From: Paenarthrobacter sp. AR 02
GTDB taxonomy: Bacteria > Actinomycetota > Actinomycetes > Actinomycetales > Micrococcaceae
Length of the DNA: 64,000 bases
Assembly (NCBI RefSeq): GCF_021538675.1
Contig: NZ_JAJUKH010000010.1
Coordinates: 62,001 to 126,000, forward strand
Reading direction: 5' to 3'
Position 1 is the stretch's first letter; each line of letters starts with the position of its first letter. This document shows, piece by piece, positions 50,766-60,255 of the stretch. Position numbers and translations under genes: made by a program. A model generated the notes under the pieces. It saw only the letters and a program-made list of their open reading frames with translations, was not told where the DNA came from and ran no database searches.

Positions 50766-51247
50766 TGAACGCCTTTCGCCTCACGGTTGAAGTAAACGGA
50801 GTCACCCACGCAACGGACGTCGAGCCTCGTAGGCTCCTTGCGGACTTCCTACGAGACGACCTGCACCTCAGGGGTACACGAGTAGGCTGCGAACACGGCG
50901 TATGCGGTTCCTGTACTGTCCTATTGGATGGTCAGCCCGTTCGATCCTGCACCGTGCTGGCCGTACAGGCCAATAATTCCAGGATTGAAACGGTCGAAAG
51001 CCTGCAGAAGGACGGACAGCTTCACCCGCTGCAGAGGTCGTTTTCTAAGTGCCATGCCCTGCAGTGCGGATTTTGCACGTCAGGGTTCTTGATGACGCTC
51101 AAGCCTCTTTACGATGACGAAGACGTCACCCTCGATGCGACATCTGCTCGTGAAGCTATCTCGGGAAATATTTGCCGATGTACCGGATACCAGCAAATTG
51201 TGGAAGCGACAGTCGATGCCTTCCATTGCAGAGATCACAACGACTGA
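50765..51247 (+). CDS. kdhS: Ketone dehydrogenase, [2Fe-2S] (small) subunit
   Basis: 160 residues with two [2Fe-2S] sites. The N-terminal ferredoxin-type set is CEHGVCGSC...C (about residues 42-62); the C-terminal four-helix set is CGFCTSGF and CRCTGYQ (about 101-139). It transfers electrons from the molybdenum centre of KdhL to the FAD of KdhM. A perfect 19-bp hairpin lies about 460 bp downstream. Confidence 0.93.
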   Translation: MNAFRLTVEVNGVTHATDVEPRRLLADFLRDDLHLRGTRVGCEHGVCGSCTVLLDGQPVRSCTVLAVQANNSRIETVESLQKDGQLHPLQRSFSKCHALQCGFCTSGFLMTLKPLYDDEDVTLDATSAREAISGNICRCTGYQQIVEATVDAFHCRDHND

Positions 51248-51707
51248 CGAGGATCTGGGCCCCTTCGCTGCTCTACTTGTAGACCGCCAGCCTTAACCAT
51301 GGCAATTCCCGCGCCGATCGCGCGAGTATTTTGCGATTGACCTTCAGAAATCCCATGAGGGGTCTGTAGGAATACAGAATTTCGAAAGTGATGATGCAAC
51401 AGCACTTGATGAAGCGCGATGACGACACGGCCGGACCGAACCAACCGAGCGAGGGGCGCTGGCAAGCAGCTTCTTTGCAGAAGATACTTGTCAGCGCGGC
51501 GTCCGCATATCGAGATCCTGAGCATGTCTCGATGTGGGAATCCTGGCCTCATGGCTGAGTGTCTATAGAAGGGTACAAGAACGAAAATGAGCTGAAGCTG
51601 GTTATCCGGCACCCGCCAACACGAGCGCCAGGCTAAACAGCACTATTTGGCCTTCATGTTTCCGGGCCAGACACGACTCCTCCTGGCTCGGAATTCACCG
51701 TCCATGA
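51248..51707. other. Intergenic DNA after kdhS, no supported gene
   Basis: 460 bases. Open frames on the minus strand (51235-51612) lack ribosome sites and family patterns. Nothing recognised. Confidence 0.5.
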
Positions 51708-51748
51708 AAGGTTGCGGGGAATGCAGCATCTGCATTCCCCGCAACCTT
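51708..51748. terminator. Very stable perfect hairpin
   Basis: A 19-bp perfect stem (51708-51726 with 51730-51748) and a 3-base CAT loop; followed by CTTACAG, with no T-run. It could end transcripts from kdhM-kdhS, but the 460-base distance and the near-perfect symmetry also fit a remnant of a mobile element end. Confidence 0.5.
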
Positions 51749-52614
51749 CTTACAGTGACACTACTCCGGACAGATTGGATGTCTGCCGCGCGCCCTCACC
51801 GGTCAAGCGAACTTGGCCCCGGGGGGACTCTATCGCGTGATGATTCTCGTCTTGAGCCCGATGACCGCATAACGCGGTTTGCAGGGTGTAATCCTGCGCA
51901 CTGTCGACAAAACCACGTACCGCTGTGCAGGTAGGTCAAGACGGGCCTGCAAGATATTCTTTGATGCTTGAGCTCACATATCCTCGCCGGGTTGCATCCG
52001 TAGGCCGCCACCGTGGACGAAACCTGCAGCGGCGCCGTAGAGATCGTCCGAAACTGTCAGTCAACAAGGCGAGAAACATTTCCGCGGTCGCCTGCCGGCA
52101 TTATGGGTGGCGCAGCAAGACAGTTGAACGAAGTTGTGAAGCCTGCGGTCTGCCTTGTCGCAGGTACTCATGCGTTCCAGAGGGCGGGAGTGGTGGAGCT
52201 GACCCTGCTCCCAGAGGGCGGGGGATGAGTCCAATGGGCAAACCAGTTCCCGTAGACCTCGTTCCTGCGGCGTAGTGTTTTATTCCAGCGGAGATTTAAC
52301 GCCAGGTAGGGCACTGGATTCCGACGGCCAATGTCCGGCCAGTCATCCGGTGAGGCATACGGCCGACGATTTGAGCAAGATGCTGTCAGGTGCGCTATAC
52401 CGAGGCTGTCGCCCCAGTTCCACTCCACCACAGTGTCAGTCCAGGGCTTCTGTTCGAAGAACGGACTAATCCCGAATAAGAGCCATGGTCAGCACCCTAG
52501 GCGAGGTACCGGTCACTTCCCGAAAGATGGTCCTTGAAACGGCCCAGATATTTGCTTGTGTCCAACGAGCTCTGGAAGAGACAGTTGCGCTGTCCCTACA
52601 GCCGGCTTCGATGG
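51749..52614. other. Intergenic DNA, no supported gene
   Basis: About 870 bases. A minus-strand frame at 52168-52431 gives a Trp/Arg-rich sequence with no ribosome site or known pattern. In actinobacterial chromosomes alaS follows the DUF6167 gene in this direction; I looked for its N-terminus here and did not find it. Confidence 0.5.
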
Positions 52615-52851
52615 TCATAGGTCGCTTGGCACTTGGACCGCGCTACTTGCCTTAAGCGCGACGCGAAGCTCCGTGTCCCGTTCGCGCATTCCTGCGCGGA
52701 CGGCGTCGGCAAAATCGTAAATTCCCTGAGTAATGCCGGCTACTGCCCGCTCTAGGCCTTCATGCCCCAATCCGGACTTTTTTTCATCCACCTTCCGAAG
52801 GGCAATGATTCCAATAGCCACACCGATTCCCATCCAAACAAGTCGTTTCAT
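52615..52851 (-). CDS. DUF6167-type small membrane protein
   Basis: 78 residues: an N-terminal membrane helix (MKRLVWMGIGVAIGIIALRK), then an amphipathic region with GHEGLERAVAGITQGIYDFA and RAGMRERDTELRVAL. This is the short actinobacterial protein usually encoded between a DUF948 gene and alaS. Here the DUF948 gene is present (15 bp upstream) but alaS is not. Function unknown, thought to be envelope-related. Confidence 0.7.
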   Translation of the reverse strand: MKRLVWMGIGVAIGIIALRKVDEKKSGLGHEGLERAVAGITQGIYDFADAVRAGMRERDTELRVALKASSAVQVPSDL

Positions 52852-52866
52852 GCTTCTCTCCGGAAC

Positions 52867-53241
52867 TCAGCGGCTTCGGCGGCCGGTGGCGGGTTTGGAG
52901 TGATTCACCAAGGCCGTTCTGACACCGTGACTAAAAGCCAATACCTTGATCAACGGTGACCCTATACTGGCAGCGACGAGAGAGGACAGGGCGGAGACGT
53001 TGGCGCTGGCGTCAGAAACGTTAGTCGCTATGGTGTCCACCTTCTTGAGTTGGTGGTGTGTGGTGGTCACAATAGCTGTCACCTCATCCAACATCGGTGC
53101 GGTGCCGTCACTTAATGATCTGACTGCCATTCGCACCTCGTCGAGTACCTGGCCTAGCTTCATAATGGGCACCGCCAACAGCAGGACAAGGAGTGCAAAG
53201 ACCCCAGCGGCAATCAGCCCGGCGATAGCACCAACAGACAT
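52867..53241 (-). CDS. DUF948-domain small membrane protein
   Basis: 124 residues: N-terminal membrane helix (VGAIAGLIAAGVFALLVLLL) followed by a coiled-coil-like segment (EVRMAVRSLSDG, HQLKKVDTIATNVSDASANV) typical of DUF948. ATG 53241 is chosen since the helix starts right after it. The usual chromosomal setting is rpsD-DUF948-DUF6167-alaS; rpsD and alaS are absent, so this pair is a displaced or copied chromosomal fragment. Confidence 0.75.
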   Translation of the reverse strand: MSVGAIAGLIAAGVFALLVLLLAVPIMKLGQVLDEVRMAVRSLSDGTAPMLDEVTAIVTTTHHQLKKVDTIATNVSDASANVSALSSLVAASIGSPLIKVLAFSHGVRTALVNHSKPATGRRSR

Positions 53242-53591
53242 AGATTCATCTCCAACAAGATTGATGTGTGAGCACAAAGGTGCCCGCAATGACGGGGAAA
53301 GAGTGGCACTGAAAGCGCTGGCCTTGGTGCCGGCGAATCCTAAGGCAACAAGGCGAGACAGCAGCCTTTTACGCACCAAAGCCACCTGGTTAGCCTGAAA
53401 CCTGATGGCAGCGTGCCACGAGAGAATCGGCCGATACTTATGGCTCCTGCCAGACACCCGCTGGAGCAGGAGAAACAGGCGTTGGGCACCGTAGCGGCAC
53501 CAAGTTATGCGAAATACCCTGTATCAAGTCCTTGAACCAAAATCCGATGACCACGAAGCCCAAGCGGGGCGACCCTTGACAATCAGAAGGC
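53242..53591. other. Intergenic DNA, no supported gene
   Basis: 350 bases upstream of the DUF948 gene. The DUF948 frame stays open here for 72 codons without family resemblance. Possibly the original promoter region carried along with the pair. Confidence 0.45.
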
Positions 53592-53619
53592 CACCGGCCG
53601 CCATTCCTAACGGCCGGTG
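53592..53619 (-). terminator. Hairpin downstream of the ndh-6hlno operon
   Basis: CACCGGCCG (53592-53600) pairs with CGGCCGGTG (53611-53619), a perfect 9-bp stem and 10-base loop, 175 bases past the 6hlno stop on the leftward strand. GGCCTTCTGATTG follows leftward; T-run weak. Confidence 0.5.
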
Positions 53620-53794
53620 ACGTTCATCAGACTCAGTGCAACTGCTTGCTGTCGTGGTTGCAGCAGGCGCCGGCGTCAACCCGTACGCTGCAGACGGTCA
53701 CCTGTATCTGGGAGGTACCGCTTGCCTTAGTAATGCTGTCTTGGGCCGAAGTCATCCGAGAGCGCCGAGGAATGCATCAGTGAGGCTGCAGGTT

Positions 53795-55072
53795 CTACGA
53801 ATGCAGAATTGCGTTCACCGCGCATTCAGCGGTTTCCAGTGCGCCTTCAATATATCCGGGGAACTCTAACGAAACATCGGAACCTACGAAATGAATCCGG
53901 CCAGCGGGCTCTCCAAGTTCCTTATGCACTCGACTAAATTGTCCCACGCGCGGTGCTACCCAGGGCCCTTCGAAAAGCGGGTCTGCGATCCAGTCGTGGT
54001 AGTCGATACCCAGAACTTCAACCTCCGGCAAGTAGTAAAGCACCGCGTCCTTGACTGCGCCGATATCGGTCGGATCGAAGGATCCTGAGTCCGTGAAAGC
54101 CACCAACAGTCGTTCGCTTTCCGACACCTCGCAATAATCGTAGAGAGTGGGAAATATTCCGTCTCCGACGCATTCAATTCCTGCCTCGGCTCCACGCACG
54201 TGGATAAGAATTTTCAGACCCTGACCACCATGCCCTTCCTCGATTACTGACCTGCGCCGTTCAGGAAGTGCGGGGGTGAAAACGATCCTTCGCCAAGTGT
54301 TCATTGGAGTAGCAACAATCACGGAATGAGCCTGGAAGGCATGCCCATCCTTGACCGTCACGTTCACTACATCGCCAGACTGGTCTATTCCGGTCACGAC
54401 AGTCTGCAGTCTGATTTCAGGAATTTCTTGGCTCATTGCATCGACAAGGTCAGCGGAACCATTGGAAAAAACTTCATCCAGCGAGAGAACAACACCTAGG
54501 ATGCTGTAGTGATGCGCTGCAACAAGTTGCAGCATCCAAAGCGCGGATGCTTGGTCAGCCGGCTGTCCAAGCATGTTCCATGCCCAAGCGAGCAAGAACT
54601 GCCTAGAAACAGGGGGCAAATCGAGTTTGTCAACATACTCGTTCAGTGGGATGTCCAGGTCCTCAAGGTCCTGGTTTTCCAATCCCTTTTCCAGATCTAT
54701 CCTGTGCGCATCACGCAGCAATGTGTAGGTGGCTGCTTCCACCGCAACTGCTTCTGAGCCAGGAATAGGAAATGCCTGGTCTACTGCGGTCGGTCCAAGG
54801 CGATGCCTAAACGAGGTGAACTCGCTTGCAGCTGCAGTGGGAATTCCATACCGGTCCAATTCAGCTGCCAAACGCGGGTGGTGCTTCCGGTGAAGGTATG
54901 CTCCACCGATCTCGACCCGCAGGCCAGGTACATTCCGGGACTCCCGGGAATACGCCCGTCCTCCCAGACGTTCACCGCCTTCAAGCAGAAGTACCTTCTT
55001 GCCGGCGTTGGTAAGATCGCGTGCTGCTTTCAGCCCGCTGAAACCCCCACCAACCACAATCGCGTCATACAA
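53795..55072 (-). CDS. 6hlno: 6-hydroxy-L-nicotine oxidase
   Basis: A 425-residue FAD amine oxidase. N-terminal FAD motif IVVGGGFSGLKAARDLTNAG and GGERLGGRAY; the catalytic-site residues N166 (AWAWNML), K287 (GQGLKILI) and Y311 (FPTLYDY) fall at exactly the positions described for the pAO1 enzyme structure. It oxidises 6-hydroxy-L-nicotine to the imine that hydrolyses to 6-hydroxypseudooxynicotine, releasing peroxide. It is the last gene of the ndhM-ndhS-ndhL-6hlno operon, 67 bp behind ndhL. Confidence 0.95.
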   Translation of the reverse strand: MYDAIVVGGGFSGLKAARDLTNAGKKVLLLEGGERLGGRAYSRESRNVPGLRVEIGGAYLHRKHHPRLAAELDRYGIPTAAASEFTSFRHRLGPTAVDQAFPIPGSEAVAVEAATYTLLRDAHRIDLEKGLENQDLEDLDIPLNEYVDKLDLPPVSRQFLLAWAWNMLGQPADQASALWMLQLVAAHHYSILGVVLSLDEVFSNGSADLVDAMSQEIPEIRLQTVVTGIDQSGDVVNVTVKDGHAFQAHSVIVATPMNTWRRIVFTPALPERRRSVIEEGHGGQGLKILIHVRGAEAGIECVGDGIFPTLYDYCEVSESERLLVAFTDSGSFDPTDIGAVKDAVLYYLPEVEVLGIDYHDWIADPLFEGPWVAPRVGQFSRVHKELGEPAGRIHFVGSDVSLEFPGYIEGALETAECAVNAILHS

Positions 55073-55139
55073 AGTTTTCCTTCTTTCAAGTTTCTAGCTC
55101 GGGCGCTTTGAGCTGCATCAAAGATGCAGGAGCAATGCG

Positions 55140-57590
55140 TTACTCCCTGTCCATAGGGCCGCGATCAAGCGCGGGTACCCCTGCCCGTTCCCATAGCTCT
55201 GACCAGTCCTGGGGGCCCTGCAGGTCAATGATGCCTTTCGTTGCACGAACAACCTTCTCCGGAGTGGCAGGGAGTTCATAGAGGACAGAACCAAACGGAG
55301 ATAGCGCATCATTTACGGCGTTCAGCACCGCAGCCGGCGCCGAAATCAGACCCGACTCCCCCATGCCCTTCACCCCAGATGCTGTCATCACGGACGGTGT
55401 TTCAATGTGCCTGATTTCAAATGGCGGAGAAACATCCATAGTCGGCGTCTGGTAATCCAGGAAAGATGTCGTAGACAAGTTTCCTGCGTTGTCATAAGCC
55501 AGCTGTTCGAAGAGGCCCATACCAATTCCTTGTACGACCCCACCTCGAATTTGACCTTCAACAATTGTGGGGTTGATAATAACGCCGCAGTCCTCTACAG
55601 AATAAACCTTTTCGACTTTCACAAATCCGGTGACAGGATCCAGTTCAACAATAAGGGCATGGCCGCCGTTCGAAAACATCGGCCGGGATGTGTCCCACGC
55701 CTTCGTGAACTCCAAACCAGGTTCAAAACCGGCGGGCCACTTGGATGAGTCCCAGTAGACTGCCATGGCCACGTCGGCGATGCTCACTCGTGATTCCGCA
55801 GCGCCTATGACGGACGCGAAGCCGTCTTCCAAAACGATATCTTCCTCAGAAGATTCGAGCATGTTCGCAGCTACGGCCACCAGTTTCTGTCGAATGGCAT
55901 AAGCTGCACGGTTGACGCACCCGCCCGCGATGACAGCCGCTCGGCTTCCAATGGTACCGCTGCCATAGGCCCCCTTAGTGGAGGTCCCCGCATCGACACT
56001 GATCGATTCAAAAGGAATACCCAACACGTCCGCCGCTACCTGAGCGAGCGTGGTTTGATGGCCCTGACCCTGTGAGTTCAATCCAGATGTTATAGTGACC
56101 GACCCGGTTGAATCCATCTTGACGGTAGCCGTGTCATGAAATACATCCGTTGCGCCGTGAGCCTGCATCATGCCGGTGCTCTCGCCGCTACTTTCGACGA
56201 AAACGCTGATTCCCAGCCCTAGGTACTTTCCGGCTTTGCGGGCTTCATCCTGTCGCTTAAGAAAGGCCGGGTAATCGACCATTTCTTCCAACGCATCGAT
56301 TACTTCAAGAAAGGATCCCTCCTCATAAACGACGCCCTGGGGATTTGTCCAGGGGAACTCCCTGACAACATTCCGTCTCCTGATTTCAAAAGGAGACACC
56401 TTCATCTTTCGCGCCAAATCATCCATGAGGGATTCTCTGGCAAGAGTTCCCGCCGTGTAACCAACGCCACGGAAGGCACCCATGGGGCACTTGTTGGTAA
56501 CGGCCCCCTCGTAGACGTACTCAGCGGCCGGGATATCGTATACACCAGTTGGCGTGACTGCGGCGGTCGCCCAGCATTCCACAGCCATGGTCTGCGGGGG
56601 CATGTGGTAGGCGCCTCCATCAACTAAGGCATGCGTACGAACGCCGGTTATTCGTCCTTCAGCGTTGGCCGCATATTGGATCGTGACGAACTGTTCGTGG
56701 GCGTGTGAGCCCGCCAGAAGATTTTCCCGGCGATCCTCTACCCATTTCACCGGCGTCTTCAGGTGCTTCGAGGCCAAGGGCATGAGCATTTCCTCAGGAA
56801 ATACGTGCGCCTTCTGACCAAAGCCTCCACCCGTATCGGGAGAAATGACCTCACTTCGGGACTCATCGAAACCAAGAAAGAGGCTGAGGCACATTTTTAC
56901 GTAATGGGGCATCTGCGTCGACACCCAAAGTTTAAGCCGGTCCTCAGTCCATTCGTAGTCCGCTAGGCACCCCCTTGTCTCCATCGGTGCGGCGGCCACC
57001 CGACCAGGGTGATACAGGGCGGAAACCACATGCTCAGCATTGCTAAAAGCCTCATCCACGTCCCCAAAAGAAGCCCGCCCGCGAATGCCTACATTGTCGG
57101 GGCGTTCGCCATTCGCTACGGGGCCCCCTTGAATCGACTTGCGCGGGTCAAGCACTACCTCGAGGTGCTCAAGCTCAAGGCCTACAAGATCACAGGCATC
57201 TTCTGCAGCCGCTCGCGACTCGGCGACTACCAATACAACCGGTTCTCCAACGTAACGTACGACGTCCTTGGCCAAGAGCGGCATGGTCATAGCTTCGCAT
57301 CCCTCAGCGGTGTACTGCGCTTCGATGCCGGCGCAGTATTGCTCAATGTCGGCGGATGTCCAGACAAGGTGAACGCCAGGCATTTCTGAGGCGGCCGACG
57401 TATCAATGCCGGTTATTTGAGCATGAGCAGCAGGGCTGCGCACGAAACAAGCATGCAGTTGGCCGTCGACGTTGATGTCGTTCAGGTACTTCCCGCGCCC
57501 GGTCAGAAGTCTTGCGTCCTCAGTTCGCGGAACTCGCTTACCGATGACGTTTCTTGTTATGGGAGGAGAGTAATAGTGTGGGTTATCCAT
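55140..57590 (-). CDS. ndhL: Nicotine dehydrogenase, large molybdenum subunit
   Basis: 816 residues of the xanthine oxidase family. Landmarks: VGKR-type start (NVIGKRVPRTEDARLLTGRG), VRYVGEPVVLVVAE, Mo-site SPDTGGGFGQKAHVF, active loop CPMGAFRGVGYTAG, and the catalytic Glu in GVKGMGESGLISAPAAV. ATG 57590 overlaps the ndhS stop by 8 bases; longer in-frame starts would cross ndhS. It hydroxylates nicotine at C6 of the pyridine ring, the entry step of the pathway, together with NdhS and NdhM. It needs the MCD form of the cofactor. Confidence 0.93.
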   Translation of the reverse strand: MDNPHYYSPPITRNVIGKRVPRTEDARLLTGRGKYLNDINVDGQLHACFVRSPAAHAQITGIDTSAASEMPGVHLVWTSADIEQYCAGIEAQYTAEGCEAMTMPLLAKDVVRYVGEPVVLVVAESRAAAEDACDLVGLELEHLEVVLDPRKSIQGGPVANGERPDNVGIRGRASFGDVDEAFSNAEHVVSALYHPGRVAAAPMETRGCLADYEWTEDRLKLWVSTQMPHYVKMCLSLFLGFDESRSEVISPDTGGGFGQKAHVFPEEMLMPLASKHLKTPVKWVEDRRENLLAGSHAHEQFVTIQYAANAEGRITGVRTHALVDGGAYHMPPQTMAVECWATAAVTPTGVYDIPAAEYVYEGAVTNKCPMGAFRGVGYTAGTLARESLMDDLARKMKVSPFEIRRRNVVREFPWTNPQGVVYEEGSFLEVIDALEEMVDYPAFLKRQDEARKAGKYLGLGISVFVESSGESTGMMQAHGATDVFHDTATVKMDSTGSVTITSGLNSQGQGHQTTLAQVAADVLGIPFESISVDAGTSTKGAYGSGTIGSRAAVIAGGCVNRAAYAIRQKLVAVAANMLESSEEDIVLEDGFASVIGAAESRVSIADVAMAVYWDSSKWPAGFEPGLEFTKAWDTSRPMFSNGGHALIVELDPVTGFVKVEKVYSVEDCGVIINPTIVEGQIRGGVVQGIGMGLFEQLAYDNAGNLSTTSFLDYQTPTMDVSPPFEIRHIETPSVMTASGVKGMGESGLISAPAAVLNAVNDALSPFGSVLYELPATPEKVVRATKGIIDLQGPQDWSELWERAGVPALDRGPMDRE

Positions 57591-58080
57591 TTTTGTTTCC
57601 AATCTGGCCCGCTGCGTCCAGGACGGCCTCAACAATTGTCTGGTAGCCGGTGCAACGGCATAAGTTACCGGAAAGAGCCTCGATAACTTCCTCTTTTGTC
57701 GGGCTTGGGTTTGCCTCGAGCAACTCCGTAGCCGACATGAGGAAGCCTGCAGTGCAAAAACCGCACTGGAGGGCGTGGTGCCTTTTGAAAGCTTCCTGAA
57801 GCGGGCTGAGGGCTCCGTCCGATAGGTCCTCGACGGTCCGTATGCTCCTCCCATCGCCCTGAGCGGCAAGAGTCAGACAAGATCGTACGGCTGCCCCGTC
57901 CATGAGTATCGTGCACGCACCGCAAACCCCGTGTTCACATCCGAGCTTAATACCCGTAAGTTTTTGGTCATTCCTCAGGTGGTCGGCCAGAGTTTCCCGC
58001 GCGTCCACTGCAACAGTGCGGCGACGTCCGTTTACTTCCACGTCTATTTCGACGCGATCTGATGGCGATGGTGTTGTCAC
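57583..58080 (-). CDS. ndhS: Nicotine dehydrogenase, [2Fe-2S] (small) subunit
   Basis: 165 residues with two [2Fe-2S] clusters: CEHGVCGAC...C in the N-terminal ferredoxin domain (about residues 48-68) and CGFCTAGF plus CRCTGYQ in the C-terminal helical domain. It is the electron bridge between NdhL and NdhM. It overlaps both neighbours (4 bases with ndhM, 8 with ndhL), so the subunits are made in step. Clearly related to KdhS. Confidence 0.94.
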   Translation of the reverse strand: MTTPSPSDRVEIDVEVNGRRRTVAVDARETLADHLRNDQKLTGIKLGCEHGVCGACTILMDGAAVRSCLTLAAQGDGRSIRTVEDLSDGALSPLQEAFKRHHALQCGFCTAGFLMSATELLEANPSPTKEEVIEALSGNLCRCTGYQTIVEAVLDAAGQIGNKNG

Positions 58081-58928
58081 GTACGTGCTCCTGCTTCAAC
58101 TATGGTGCGGCGGATCAGCTCCTGCACCAGGCCATGCCGATATTCGGCCGATCCGTGGATGTCTGAGATATACGAGAGCGATTTCGCTCCAGCTTCTGAA
58201 GCGGCTTCAGCCCTTTCCGGTGACAGTTCGGATCCGTTGAGGACGTCTTCTGCATCGGGCACTCGTTGTATTTTGCCGACAGCGCCTCCTACGGCAATCC
58301 GGACATCAGAAATTCGCGAATCCGCAGTCGATAGAACGACTGCGACATTGGCGAGCCCATAGTCCCCGGATCGCCTGGCGAACTCCCCGTAGCCCCAGCC
58401 ATTGGGCCGTGACGGTATCCAGACATCAGTGATGATCTCATCAGCGGCCAGGCTTGTCATGTACGGACCGACGAACAAGTCATCGGCCTCAATGGTGCGA
58501 CGTCCTCTTACGCTTTGGACTTCCACCATTCCGTTGAGGGCAAGCAACACGAGCGGCCATTCCCCGGCTGCATCGCCATGGGCCAAGGAACCACCCAGGG
58601 TCCCCCGATTCCTGATCTGGGGATGGGCTATGTGGCGACCAGCTGCCGCCATCATTGGCAGGTGCTTGGCAACGGCAGGCGAATTTACGATTGTTGCATG
58701 GGTGACCATAGGCCCGAAGCGGACGTAGTCTCCGACTTCTTCCAGTCTAGTCAAGCCAGGAACGTTCCCGAGGTCTATAACGACGGACGGTTGGGCTAGT
58801 CGCATAGCCATGACAGGTAAAAGACTTTGGCCTCCGGCAATGATCTTGGAGTCCTCGTCGGTTGACAGTAGATCGCAGGCATCTTCAATAGATGCAGGTG
58901 ATGCGTATCTGATAGCAGGTAGTTTCAT
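58077..58928 (-). CDS. ndhM: Nicotine dehydrogenase, FAD (medium) subunit
   Basis: 283 residues; FAD motifs SKIIAGGQSLLPVMAMRLAQ near residue 31 and TLGGSLAHGDAAGEWPLV near 111; C-terminal SAEYRHGLVQELIRRTI. First gene of the upper-pathway operon. GAAGG stands directly before the ATG and GGGAG further upstream, so the ribosome site is close. It delivers electrons from the iron-sulfur subunit to the acceptor. Confidence 0.93.
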   Translation of the reverse strand: MKLPAIRYASPASIEDACDLLSTDEDSKIIAGGQSLLPVMAMRLAQPSVVIDLGNVPGLTRLEEVGDYVRFGPMVTHATIVNSPAVAKHLPMMAAAGRHIAHPQIRNRGTLGGSLAHGDAAGEWPLVLLALNGMVEVQSVRGRRTIEADDLFVGPYMTSLAADEIITDVWIPSRPNGWGYGEFARRSGDYGLANVAVVLSTADSRISDVRIAVGGAVGKIQRVPDAEDVLNGSELSPERAEAASEAGAKSLSYISDIHGSAEYRHGLVQELIRRTIVEAGART

Positions 58929-59374
58929 CCTTCACTCCCTCGAATGACCTTCATCTTCCCCTACTCGCCGGGGCTTCTTGCATGACATGGAAGAACAACT
59001 CCATCGCACCATTTGTCGAAGTGCGCATAAGGAGCACCACGTCCGACATTCGGGGATAGACCGGGCAGAGGTGCGCAGGACAATGGTTCCATTTGAACGT
59101 CGTGAACCGTTTCATTAGGCACGTCTGGACGGGCATTCCTGGGTCCCTTGGGTTCTTTCCCGGCACAGCCTGTTAGAGCGCCGGTTAATTCACCAGCCGG
59201 AAGCCGCGGTGCGGCTTTGTCGCATGCCATTTGCGCCCGTCACCGGAGGAAGTAGCTTTCTACCCAGCACCCTCTGAGGAAGGTACGAGTACTGATACTC
59301 CTGAGGTAGACACCAAGCGAGCCTCTCTTGTTGGGCAACCATTGGAAGTCCACAAAAAGCCCCGGCAGCAACTA
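58929..59374. other. Upstream region of the ndh operon
   Basis: 446 bases containing the presumed leftward promoter of ndhM-ndhS-ndhL-6hlno. No exact GTTT-N14-AAAC and no supported gene. Short minus-strand frames lack family patterns. The region ends at an IS481-type terminal repeat. Confidence 0.45.
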
Positions 59375-59816
59375 GTTGTATTGACCTGAGAGGTTGGTGA
59401 CGCGGCTGGCTGGCGTCTGACCTTTGAGCGCAGTGGCGGCTCGATGGTGATTGTAGGCATGGAGCCAGTCGGGGAAAGCAGCAACCCGCTCGGCTTCTGA
59501 GCGGTAGGGGCGGATATAGGCCCATTCCTCGAGCATGGTGCGGTTCGGGTCCCTCCTTGAGGTAGCGCTTCGCCCAACGTTCAGCGGTCGGGACCGAGAC
59601 CGGAAACCGCTCCGCGGCACGGCGCAGGCTCCAGCACTGATCAACAACGCACTGCGCGAGCTGCAACCGGCCACGAGGAGTGAGGAAAGCGTTAGGGTGG
59701 GACACGAAGACCTCCGTGTGTGGAAAAGGACTCTAGACAAGCCCCACTCCACCCGGAGGTCTTCTTCATGTCACCAAACCACGCCGAGCGTCACTAACGT
59801 CCGTGGTCAATACAAC
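59375..59816 (-). mobile_element. IS481-family deletion derivative with both terminal repeats
   Basis: The ends are imperfect inverted repeats: GTTGTATTGACC at 59375-59386 and GGTCAATACAAC at 59805-59816, with further matches inward to GTGACG. Inside, the transposase N-terminus (LTPRGRLQLAQCVVDQCWSL, RWAKRYLKEG; start 59705) is joined out of frame to the C-terminus (NRTMLEEWAYIRPYRSEAER, HNHHRAATALKGQTPAS is approximated by YNHHRAATALKG and TPASRVTNLSGQYN). The catalytic DDE core is gone. At 442 bp it is less than half of a normal copy and could move only with transposase supplied elsewhere. Confidence 0.85.
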
Positions 59817-59982
59817 TCCAAAGATCCACAGGCTGCCTCTTCATCAGGGCTAGGGTCCAAGTAGCTATCGACGATCCCTAACTACGGCGTCGTGCGTAAA
59901 GCAGGCCTTCAGTGGAGTTCACTCAGACAGTTACTCTCGGTAACAGCGAGGTGTCGGCCGGATGCACGAGGACAGAACCGGC

Positions 59983-60249
59983 TTATCCCCCAGCGAAGGG
60001 GGGCAGTACGTCAACCACGTCGTCCGGCCCCAGCACCGTCGCCTGGTTGCGGACGGCAACCTCATTGAGAAGGAAGCTGCACCGCGCCAGGATCCGGGGG
60101 AGCGGAGGAGTGCCAGCCGGAGGTTCCGGCCGCTGCACAGACTGGATGGCCTCCAAAAGCCCGGCCACGGTTGTTCCCTCCGGCAGGTCGAACTTCTCTT
60201 CCTCAAGTCCCGCAGCAGCGCGAGCGGCAGCGAAGTAACGTACGTTCAT
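59983..60249 (-). CDS. moaD: MoaD, molybdopterin synthase small (sulfur-carrier) subunit
   Basis: An 88-residue ubiquitin-fold protein: MNVRYFAAARAAAGLEEEKF, then VVDVLPPFAGG with the terminal Gly-Gly that carries the thiocarboxylate. It works with MoaE (3' end of the window) to make molybdopterin. It starts 6 bp behind moaA, in the same leftward operon. Confidence 0.92.
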   Translation of the reverse strand: MNVRYFAAARAAAGLEEEKFDLPEGTTVAGLLEAIQSVQRPEPPAGTPPLPRILARCSFLLNEVAVRNQATVLGPDDVVDVLPPFAGG

Positions 60250-60255
60250 AACAGG

